Below, piece after piece: positions 23,890 through 30,805 of a stretch of 48,668 nucleotides of DNA. This DNA is from Streptomyces kronopolitis (GTDB taxonomy: Bacteria; Actinomycetota; Actinomycetes; Streptomycetales; Streptomycetaceae): the NCBI RefSeq assembly GCF_014646275.1, contig NZ_BMND01000041.1, positions 1 through 48,668 on the forward strand, given 5' to 3'. The position numbers and the translations under genes were made by a program. The number at the start of each line of letters is the position of its first letter. The first letter of the stretch is position 1. Below the pieces are notes generated by a model that did no database searches, was not told where the DNA came from, and saw nothing but the letters and a program-made list of their open reading frames with translations.

Positions 23890-24344
23890 CGCCGGGCCTC
23901 CTTGCTCAGGGAGAAGTGCACGGGGTGGATGTCGGGGGCGGCGTTGGGGGTGCGGACCTCGACCTCGGCGTAGGCCGGCATGCGCAGCACCGCGGCCGCG
24001 TCGGCCGGGCCTTCGAGGTAGCAGCGCATCTGGCCGTCGGTGACCGTGTAGCGCAGGCGGGCGGCGGAGCCGCGGGCCGGGGCGCCGGCCGCGTGGTGGA
24101 TCCGGGTGACGTGGTGGGCTGCCCGCCCGATCTCGTCCAGGCCGGGGTTGAACGTGGACGTCGGCACCAACTCGACACGGGCCCGGTGGGCCAGGGCTGC
24201 GTCTGCCTGCCGGCGGCGGCGCAGACCGATGGCCCCGGCGGCGATGGCGCCGACGAGGATGAGGGCTGCGAGGTAGGGGGAGCTCGCGGCGATGACGTGT
24301 GCGGCGTCGAGGGCGGCTGCCGCGCCGGGCAGCTCGGCGCTCAT
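23886..24344 (-). CDS. Small membrane protein partnering the coupling ATPase (152 aa)
   Basis: Residues about 20-42 (SSPYLAALILVGAIAAGAIGL) form one membrane helix followed by RRRRQ, so the rest lies in the cytoplasm (positive-inside rule). The soluble part has an Ala/Arg-rich helix, then beta strands including RLRYTVTDGQMRCYLEGPADAAAV. Its stop overlaps the coupling ATPase start, so the two are co-translated and may act as membrane anchor plus ATPase, as in the split VirD4-type systems. It is the first gene of the minus-strand operon starting from the divergent control region. Confidence 0.7.
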   Translation of the reverse strand: MSAELPGAAAALDAAHVIAASSPYLAALILVGAIAAGAIGLRRRRQADAALAHRARVELVPTSTFNPGLDEIGRAAHHVTRIHHAAGAPARGSAARLRYTVTDGQMRCYLEGPADAAAVLRMPAYAEVEVRTPNAAPDIHPVHFSLSKEARR

Positions 24345-24449
24345 GCCCGGCTCCGGTCGGGGTGCGTGTACTGCTGCATGGGTCCTCCAGCGGTTGCGGT
24401 CCTTTCACCAGGACCAAGTGCGGCTGGAAGGCCGATTCGGACAGCACCC

Positions 24450-24480
24450 CCTCAACTTTTCTTTTTCTTTACCTTTGAGG
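24450..24480. promoter_or_regulatory. Pyrimidine-rich low-GC tract framed by an inverted repeat
   Basis: A mainly T/C stretch (about 24456-24474) is flanked by CCTCAA and TTGAGG. In this GC-rich DNA it is a striking low-melting spot, close to the start of the coupling operon. It could be an unwinding element, a promoter, or a site in a transfer or replication origin. Confidence 0.4.
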
Positions 24481-24618
24481 TCGGCGGCCGTTGACGGTGA
24501 GGTGCCCGCCGCGGATGGCGATCCGGACTCCCCGCTCATCCATCGCGGCGGCCGGCGCCCGTCTCCTCGTCGCGTCCCGCGGATGTCGCCACGGCTGCGC
24601 GGGCGCCTGCCGGAACGT

Positions 24619-24775
24619 GGTTGGCCGATCGGGTTGGCCGATCGGCCACGGCCTGCCGATCGGCCACTGGCCTGCCGGTCGGCCATCGGCCATGACCGAT
24701 CGGGCGCTGTCGGCCATCGGCCATGACCGGGCCTCACGAAGGGGCCACGGACCGCCGCTGCGTCCGGATCGGCCA
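24619..24775. repeat. GGCCGATCGG/GGCCATCGGCC-type repeat cluster
   Basis: Several copies of overlapping palindromic words occur: TTGGCCGATCGG twice near 24620-24645, CCGATCGGCCA near 24656-24667, and GGCCATCGGCCATGACCG twice exactly (24681-24698 and 24712-24729), then GGATCGGCCAC near 24766. The word GGCCATGACCGA recurs at 46973 and inverted at 47531, on the far side of the T4SS-Tad block. Probable protein-binding sites, or part of an origin. Confidence 0.65.
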
Positions 24776-24816
24776 CCCCCGCCGGCCGCCCCGCCACGGA
24801 CACGCCGCCATCTCCA

Positions 24817-25041
24817 GGGCATGCCCAGAACCACGGCAGCCGGCGGCAGCAGGCATGCCCAGGAACAGCGCCGCCTCAGGACAGGGCTGCCCTGGCACGC
24901 CCTCGCTGCCCAAGGGCATGCCCAAGACCGGCGCCAGGCCCCCGCACGGGACTGCCCCAGGGCGGGAAAAGGCATGCCCATTCCATGGGCATGCCTCCCA
25001 CCTGCTGTTTTAGGGCTGCGGGCAGGCCTTTGGGCATGCCC
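24817..25041. promoter_or_regulatory. Six-copy GGCATGCC palindrome array upstream of the transfer operon
   Basis: The 8-bp palindrome GGCATGCC, mostly extended to GGGCATGCCC, occurs at 24817, 24852, 24914, 24971, 24987 and 25032. The last lies 43 bp before the GTG of the sigma-like gene. No open frame covers the array convincingly. It is probably an operator set for a dimeric regulator of the divergent operons. Confidence 0.7.
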
Positions 25042-25083
25042 GCGTGAGGAGTGTTTACGGCACGAGCTGAAAGGAGCGGTGCC

Positions 25084-25968
25084 GTGAACACGACCCCGAA
25101 CACGACCCCCGGGATCTTCCGTCGTCTGGACGCGGAATGGGCTGAGCTGTGCGCAGACCCTGGCGTGCGAGGCGCCGTCTACGGATGGCTGATGGCCGAC
25201 TGCCTGGCCGTCGAGGTCGCGGTCGTGACCGATTCCTGGGTGCGTTCGCTGGGTCCCGAACAGCTCCTCGCCGCGCTTCGTCCGACCGGATCGGCCACGG
25301 GCGATGCCCTGACCGATGCGGTGCTGCGCGCCCTCCTCGACCGGGCGGCCGGCCATGGCCGATCGGCCATCTTGGCCGCGCGCATCGTGGTGCAGGCGAT
25401 GATCCCGGCCGCGGTGCGCATCACGCACGGACAGATTCGCCCCTTCGGTGGCCGCACCCTCGACGACGTCGGCCACATGACCATCGCCGCGCTCTTCGAG
25501 ATCGCGCGCAGCGGCAAGGTGCTCGGCCGCCCCGGCCGGCCGGCCGCCAACCTCGCACTCGATGCACTGCGCCGTGTCCTGGACGACCTGGCCGCCGATC
25601 GTGAACCCCGCGGATCGGACCTGAAGGCCGCCGAGGACCTCGCCGATCCGCTCGATCCCTTCGACCCCGCATGCGCCTGCCTGCTGCGCTGCGCCGCGAC
25701 CGCCGCCGGCCTCGACGAGACCCCGGCCGAGGAAGAGCTCACCACCGCGCGCCTGCAACTGCTGGAGCTGGTCCTGGACGCGATGGACGACGGCACTCTC
25801 AGCGAGGCCGACGCCCGCGTCATCGCCGGGCACTACCGCAACACCCCGGCTCCCCTGCCCGACCGCGAGGCCGCCCGCGCGGCCGACACCAGCGTCAGCA
25901 CCTGGCAGCGCCGCCGCAGCCGCGCCGTCGCGCGCCTGAAGACCGCCACCCGATCCACCGCTGCCTGA
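25084..25968 (+). CDS. Sigma-factor-like regulator heading the T4SS-Tad block
   Basis: A 294-aa protein with a C-terminal region like sigma region 4: LLELVLDAMDDGTLSEADARVIAGHY, then REAARAADTSVSTWQRRRSRAVARLK, which is a helix-turn-helix with a basic recognition helix. The N-terminal part is helical with VVQAMIPAAVRITHGQ and an HMTIAALFEIARSG stretch, less typical of sigma region 2. It may be a diverged sigma or a DNA-binding regulator. GTG start at 25084, with AAGGAG at 25071-25076. It is the first + strand gene after the palindrome array and may control the downstream genes or the five promoter cassettes (inference). Confidence 0.7.
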   Translation: MNTTPNTTPGIFRRLDAEWAELCADPGVRGAVYGWLMADCLAVEVAVVTDSWVRSLGPEQLLAALRPTGSATGDALTDAVLRALLDRAAGHGRSAILAARIVVQAMIPAAVRITHGQIRPFGGRTLDDVGHMTIAALFEIARSGKVLGRPGRPAANLALDALRRVLDDLAADREPRGSDLKAAEDLADPLDPFDPACACLLRCAATAAGLDETPAEEELTTARLQLLELVLDAMDDGTLSEADARVIAGHYRNTPAPLPDREAARAADTSVSTWQRRRSRAVARLKTATRSTAA

Positions 25969-25991
25969 CCAACCGGCTGAAGGAGTTCGCC

Positions 25992-26288
25992 ATGCCCAAC
26001 ACCCGACCGTCCGTCCTCTCCACGGCCGCGGCCTTGCCTCTGGACGAGGACGAGGTACGCGTCACCACCGCCCAGCGCCGGCTGATCGCCCTGGGCGCCG
26101 CTCTGGTCACCAACCCGTTCGACACCTCCGTCCACCAGCGGCTGCTGCGCTTCCTGAGCCAGGACATCGGCGCGGTGCTGGCGTCCTTGCGCACTCTGCA
26201 GGAGCGGCCCGAAGCGCAGCTTCGGGCCCGCATCGCCGAGCTGACCCCCATGTCCGCGAACGTGACCGTTGCCGGGCGGCACCAGTGA
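25992..26288 (+). CDS. Unrecognised 98-aa helical protein
   Basis: A small protein with AQRRLIALGAALVTNPFDTS and LLRFLSQDIGAVLASLRTLQERPEAQLRARIAEL helices. The ATG at 25992 has AGGAG seven bases upstream. Its TGA overlaps the next ATG (TGATG). It has no membrane segment. Position between the sigma-like regulator and TcpC suggests an accessory or regulatory role in conjugation. Function is unknown. Confidence 0.65.
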   Translation: MPNTRPSVLSTAAALPLDEDEVRVTTAQRRLIALGAALVTNPFDTSVHQRLLRFLSQDIGAVLASLRTLQERPEAQLRARIAELTPMSANVTVAGRHQ

Positions 26289-27343
26289 TGCGGCTGCGCC
26301 GGACGAAGCCGGCCCCCGACATCTCCCCCGCCGACCTTGCCCCCGGTGAGGCGGTGGACACGGGGTGGGCCACCACGCCGATGTCCACCGGCGCCATGGC
26401 CAACGCGACCGCGCTGGTGCGCTGGTGCGCCTGGGGCCTGCTGCTGACCGGTCCGCTTCTGGGCGGCTTGGCGCTGGCCTCCACCGCGAAGCCGGTGGCC
26501 GTGCCCGCACGGGCGGAGGCGCCGCGGGCGCGGCCGGCGTCGTCGGATGCGGTGGCGCCGGCCGGGTTCGCCGAGGTGTACGTCGCCACCTACGTCAAGG
26601 CTGGTGACAGTGACGCGGCCGCGGAAGAGCTCGCGGCGTTCTACCCGGCGGCCCGTTCAATGTCGTGGGCGGGCGAGGGCGAGGCCGGGTCGGAGCGGGC
26701 GGAGTCGGCGTCGGCGGTGCAGGCGCGGCAAGTCTCGGCCGGCTACTGGTCGGTGACGGTGGCCGCGCGGATCACCGGCTCGGCGAACAAGTCCGACAGC
26801 GTCCGCTACTTCCAGGTGCCGGTGCGGGCCACGGCCGGCTCCAAAGGCGCGGCCGCGGGATGGACGGCGACGGCGCTGCCTGCCGAGGTCGCCGCCCCGA
26901 CCGCTTCCAAGGGCGCGGCTCCCGAGCTGTCGTACGGGGCAGCGCACGCGCCGCTGGCGTCCGACCCGGCGGTGCGCACGGTCCAGGACTTCCTGGCGGC
27001 GTACCTGACGGGCCGCGGTGAGCTGGACCGTTACCTCTCCCCCGGCACCGCGCTGCACGCGGTGCGGCCGGCGCCGTACACGGCGGTGACGGTCACGCAG
27101 ATCGCCGACCACGGCCATGCGCCGGCCGAGGGCGCCGAGGCCCAGGTCCCGCCCGACGGTGTCCAGCGCCGGCTCCTGGTCGACGTCGACGCCGAGGGCA
27201 AGCACGCGAGCGGGCGGCCGATGACGTACGCGATCGAGCTGCGCGCCCGCGATGGCCGGTGGGAGGTCGCCGCGCTCGAAGCCGCGCCCGCCCTCGCGAC
27301 GTCCTCCACCTCTTCAGATCCTCAGGAAAGGCACGGCTCATGA
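26288..27343 (+). CDS. TcpC/VirB8-like conjugation protein
   Basis: A 351-aa protein with one membrane helix near residues 43-63 (WCAWGLLLTGPLLGGLALAS) and a long extracytoplasmic part. That part contains two similar alpha/beta folds: EVYVATYVKAGDSDAAAEELAAFYP with YWSVTVAARI, then VQDFLAAYLTGRGELDRYLSPGT with RRLLVDVDAEGK. This is the bitopic double NTF2-like build of TcpC (pCW3) and Orf13 (Tn916), the Gram-positive counterpart of VirB8, a scaffold of the T4SS channel. A GTG three bases upstream (26285) is an alternative start. Its stop overlaps the next gene (ATGA). Confidence 0.78.
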   Translation: MRLRRTKPAPDISPADLAPGEAVDTGWATTPMSTGAMANATALVRWCAWGLLLTGPLLGGLALASTAKPVAVPARAEAPRARPASSDAVAPAGFAEVYVATYVKAGDSDAAAEELAAFYPAARSMSWAGEGEAGSERAESASAVQARQVSAGYWSVTVAARITGSANKSDSVRYFQVPVRATAGSKGAAAGWTATALPAEVAAPTASKGAAPELSYGAAHAPLASDPAVRTVQDFLAAYLTGRGELDRYLSPGTALHAVRPAPYTAVTVTQIADHGHAPAEGAEAQVPPDGVQRRLLVDVDAEGKHASGRPMTYAIELRARDGRWEVAALEAAPALATSSTSSDPQERHGS

Positions 27344-27654
27344 ACTTCATGCAGATGGCAGGAGCCATCTCCGACGCAACCACCCTCGTCAACCAGCTCA
27401 AGACCTTCTTTCTCGTGGGCGTGCTGGGGCTGATGTACGTCCTGTCCATCGTCTACGTGTGGGGCCAGACCAAGAGCGTGCTGAAGGCAGCCGTCGCGGC
27501 CATCGGTGGTGCGGCGGTCCTGGCCATCGTCGTCAACATGGCCGTGCTGCGGGACAAGATCGGCGAGGACATCAAGAGCCCCGGGAGCAATGCGGCTCCG
27601 GCTGCGGTCCGCGTCGTCGACCACATCGGCCCGGCCGGCGGTGAGCGGCGATGA
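27340..27654 (+). CDS. Small membrane protein of the T4SS operon (104 aa)
   Basis: Two hydrophobic segments (about residues 22-42, TFFLVGVLGLMYVLSIVYVW, and 48-68, AVAAIGGAAVLAIVVNMAVL) are separated by a short basic turn (GQTKSVLK). This hairpin topology with a small size fits the VirB2/TcpD-type subunit position in Gram-positive T4SS operons, although sequence similarity alone would not prove it. The start (ATGA overlap with TcpC) and stop (overlap with the next gene) both suggest tight translational coupling. The C-terminal ~30 residues are soluble. Confidence 0.68.
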   Translation: MNFMQMAGAISDATTLVNQLKTFFLVGVLGLMYVLSIVYVWGQTKSVLKAAVAAIGGAAVLAIVVNMAVLRDKIGEDIKSPGSNAAPAAVRVVDHIGPAGGERR

Positions 27655-28277
27655 GCACCACCGCTGCGGCGCCGGAGCCGCTGATCGGCCGCTGCTACAC
27701 GAAGGCGCGGCGCCACCAGAACGTCGTGGGCACCTGGCCCGGCGGCGGCCGGATCTGGGGCGGCCCCTACACGTGGCCTCAGATCATCGTGGCGGCAGCC
27801 GCCCTGGCGGTGCTGCTGCTCACCGCCGGGCTGTGGGCGCATCACGGCCTGCTCGATGCCCTTCCGTTGCTCGGCGTGCCCTACGGCCTGGCGCTGGTGG
27901 TGGGCCGTGTGCACGTCGATGGCCGCAACCCCTTCGCCGTGGCGGCCAGTGTCCTGGGCCTGGCGGTCGCCGGTTCGGCCGGCCGGATGGACGGCCGCCC
28001 CGTGCGCCGGCCCCGGCGCGGTGCGGCGGTCGGTGTCTGCACGCTGACCTGGCAGCCGGCCGACGCCCACGCGCCGGCGACGGCACCGGCGGGCGCCCCT
28101 TCCCCCCGGCCGGTGCGCTCCGTTGCTGCACCCGACACCCCGGAGAACACCGCCGTCGCCGAGCGGCCGGCGACCGACGCGGCCGTGGCGCGGGTGACGT
28201 CGGGCGTGGGCGCGCTGCTCGCCGCCCGCGCCGCCGGCCAGAACACCACGAACACCAACAACGAGCGGGGGCAGTAA
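27651..28277 (+). CDS. TcpE/VirB3-like membrane protein
   Basis: A 208-aa protein with a short N-terminal soluble part (PLIGRCYTKARRHQNVVGTW), then two membrane segments around residues 44-63 (IIVAAAALAVLLLTAGLWA) and 68-86. An Ala/Pro-rich tail follows, without defined fold. Directly before a VirB4 ATPase, in the order of Tn916 orf17-orf16, this is where TcpE/PrgI/VirB3-type proteins sit. Assignment is by size, topology and order rather than strong motif match. Its TAA overlaps the ATG of the VirB4 gene (TAATG). Confidence 0.65.
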   Translation: MSTTAAAPEPLIGRCYTKARRHQNVVGTWPGGGRIWGGPYTWPQIIVAAAALAVLLLTAGLWAHHGLLDALPLLGVPYGLALVVGRVHVDGRNPFAVAASVLGLAVAGSAGRMDGRPVRRPRRGAAVGVCTLTWQPADAHAPATAPAGAPSPRPVRSVAAPDTPENTAVAERPATDAAVARVTSGVGALLAARAAGQNTTNTNNERGQ

Positions 28278-30805
28278 TGCGGATTCCCGTCCGGCACATC
28301 GCCGGAAATGTCATCTGGACCCGTCACGGCACCTGCTGGGCGCTGTGGCGGGTGGAGGGAAGCGGGCACGCCCAGTCCTCCCGCACCGTCAAGGAACGCC
28401 GGCTTCGCGCGATGGAGTCTCTGGTCAAGCAGCTGCACGGCGAGTCGATGATGCTCAGCTTGTGCCCGCAGGTCGACCCGGCCGCGGTGGTGCGCAAGAT
28501 GACCGACGGCGTCGACCTGGCCGCGAGCGAGCGCTACGAGCAGCTGGCGACGCGGGTGTGGGACCAGCTGGAGCGCATGGAGCTGACCAGCCGCGCGGAC
28601 TGGCTGGCCGTCCCGCTGTCCGCCGCCGGCAAGAAGCAGGCGGCCGGCATGGCGTTCGACGCGGCTCGCGCGGAAATGGCCCTGCAGCTGGGCCTGCTGC
28701 CGGCGCCGGTCAGCGCCCGCGAAGAGGAGCGCCGGCTGAAGCAGGCCCGCGCGCTGGCCGCGACGTGGCCCTCGACGATCGCGGTGCGGCCCGCGAACGA
28801 GGCGGAAATCCTGTGGATCTACGGGCACAGCGCCCGGCGGGGAGTGCTGGAGCCGTTGCTGCCCGACCCGGAGCAGAGCAGCGGACGCGGCCGCGGGGCG
28901 GCTGCGCTGGGCGAGGTCATCCTCGCGGAGAGCGGCGCCCCCGCCGAGGCCCGACACGATGAGGACGGCGCGGGCGCGAGCCGGTTCGGGCGGCGCTGGC
29001 TGCAGGTCTCCACGGAGTGGGGCGACTCGTACCAGACGTTCCTGTCGCTGGCCGAGATGCCCGAGCGGTTCGTGTTCCCCGGCAGTGAGTACCTGGCGAG
29101 CCTGGACGAGTTCGGGTTTCCGGTGGACTGGGTGATGCGCCTGAAGGTCACCCCGGGTTCCGTCGCCGACGCCAAGGCGCGTCGGCAGGCCAATGAGCTG
29201 GCGAACCAGCCCGGCGAGTACGAGGGGGAGGTCTCCGGTGTGCCGTCGCGCGTGCACGATGCGGCGGACGGTGTGGAGGACTTCCGCAGTGCGGTGACCC
29301 GGACGAAGTCCGAGGTCGAGGTCCAGGCCATGGGCACGCTGTGCGTGTGGGGCACCACACCGGCAGAGATGGAGGCCCGCGCCGCAGAGCTCAAGACCCA
29401 TTTCGGCGAGCACGACTACGCCTTCATCCGCCCGGTGGGCGAACAAGAGCGGCTGTTCTACGGGATGCTGCCGGGCGCCCGCACGCCGACGGTGTCGCTG
29501 TCCTACGCACAGGTGCTCCTCGCGCGCGACTTCGCGATGGCCGGTGCCTTCGGCGCCAGCGCTCTCGGGGACGCCAAGGGGCCGCTGTTCGGCCTGCAGC
29601 TGGCCGGCGGCGGGACCCGGCCGGTGCACACGGACTGGTCGATCGGCCCGCAGAAGTCGGCGTCCGCATCCGCGGCGTTCATCGGCGAGCTCGGCGGCGG
29701 CAAGAGCGTCGCGATGAAGACCGCCGTCTACACCATCCTCGCCGCCGGCCGCAAGGCCGGACAGCCGGGAAGCCGGGGCCGGGCGGTCATCGTCGACCGT
29801 ACTCCTCAGCAGGAATGGGTTCGCTTCGCCAGGGCGTGCCCCGGCACCACCCAGGTCATCACCATCGACGACCAGGCCCAGGTCTCCCTCGACCCGCTGC
29901 GCACCATCCGCGACCGCTCCCAGGCGCAGCGCCGCACCGAGTCGTTCCTGACGCTGCTGCTGGGCATCGGCCCGATGAGCGACCAGGGCATCGCGCTGTC
30001 GGAGGCGATCGAGGCGACGCTGGCCGGGCCGACGCCGTGCATGGCAGAGCTGGTCAGTGAACTGCAGGTGCGCGGCAAGCGCGATGCGACCTCGAACGCG
30101 GTCGCGCGCAAGCTGGCCTCGGTGGCCCGCAAGGACCTGGCCCGCACGATCTTCGACCCCACGCTGCCGGTGGTGGACACGTCGAAGGCCGACGCGGTCG
30201 TCTTCGCCACCGCCAACCTGGCTCTCCCCAAGGAGCACGAACTCTCTGCTGACCGGCTGTCGACGCTGGAGTTCGAGAAGACCTTCGGCCGGGCGGCGCT
30301 GTACCTCATCGCGGCGCTGTGCCGGGAAATCTGCTTCGCCAACCCCCACGAATTCGCCGTGGCGGTCTGGGACGAGTGCTGGTGGCTGACCTCCTCCCCC
30401 GAGGGCATGGCCCTGCTCTTGGAGTTGGTCCGTGACGGTCGCAAGCACAGGGCCGGCTGCCTGGCCGGCAGCCACGACGGCGAAGACATCGGCCCGGAGG
30501 CATCCGCCACCGGGAAGGTCGTCCGCGGCCTCTTTCCTCGGAAGTTCCTGTTCAGGCAGACCGACGTGGCCCTCGCCAAGCGCGGCCTCGCCTTCCTCGA
30601 CCTCGACCCCGACGATGCCGACCTGGTGGAGCTGGTCACCACCGGTCTGTCCCCCGTCGACGTGGAAGACGAGCTGCGTGCGCAGCGGGCCGGTGAGTGC
30701 CTGCACCGCGATCTGTACGGGCGGATCGGCGGGATGCAGATCGTCATCCCGGCCGACCCCGAGGCCGAGCCCGCCATTCACTCCGACCCTGCGTCCGCGG
30801 CATGA
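28277..30805 (+). CDS. VirB4-like T4SS ATPase (TcpF/ConE type)
   Basis: An 842-aa ATPase. Walker A GELGGGKS lies at residues 470-477 and Walker B FAVAVWDECWW with Asp699-Glu700. The N-terminal half has the alpha/beta pattern of VirB4 proteins (including GDSYQTFLSLAEMPERFVFPGSEYLASL) and a LGIGPMSDQGIALSEAIEATL region. It matches the actinobacterial SCO6880-type VirB4 family as I know it. VirB4 is the central energy source of T4SS channels and works at the cytoplasmic membrane. Overlapping starts and stops place it between TcpE-like and VirB6-like genes, as in Tn916 orf17-16-15. Confidence 0.87.
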   Translation: MRIPVRHIAGNVIWTRHGTCWALWRVEGSGHAQSSRTVKERRLRAMESLVKQLHGESMMLSLCPQVDPAAVVRKMTDGVDLAASERYEQLATRVWDQLERMELTSRADWLAVPLSAAGKKQAAGMAFDAARAEMALQLGLLPAPVSAREEERRLKQARALAATWPSTIAVRPANEAEILWIYGHSARRGVLEPLLPDPEQSSGRGRGAAALGEVILAESGAPAEARHDEDGAGASRFGRRWLQVSTEWGDSYQTFLSLAEMPERFVFPGSEYLASLDEFGFPVDWVMRLKVTPGSVADAKARRQANELANQPGEYEGEVSGVPSRVHDAADGVEDFRSAVTRTKSEVEVQAMGTLCVWGTTPAEMEARAAELKTHFGEHDYAFIRPVGEQERLFYGMLPGARTPTVSLSYAQVLLARDFAMAGAFGASALGDAKGPLFGLQLAGGGTRPVHTDWSIGPQKSASASAAFIGELGGGKSVAMKTAVYTILAAGRKAGQPGSRGRAVIVDRTPQQEWVRFARACPGTTQVITIDDQAQVSLDPLRTIRDRSQAQRRTESFLTLLLGIGPMSDQGIALSEAIEATLAGPTPCMAELVSELQVRGKRDATSNAVARKLASVARKDLARTIFDPTLPVVDTSKADAVVFATANLALPKEHELSADRLSTLEFEKTFGRAALYLIAALCREICFANPHEFAVAVWDECWWLTSSPEGMALLLELVRDGRKHRAGCLAGSHDGEDIGPEASATGKVVRGLFPRKFLFRQTDVALAKRGLAFLDLDPDDADLVELVTTGLSPVDVEDELRAQRAGECLHRDLYGRIGGMQIVIPADPEAEPAIHSDPASAA

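Noticed and set aside
24817..25041. CRISPR-like reading of the GGCATGCC array
   Set aside because: The repeat is an 8-10-bp palindrome with irregular spacing, as for operator sites.
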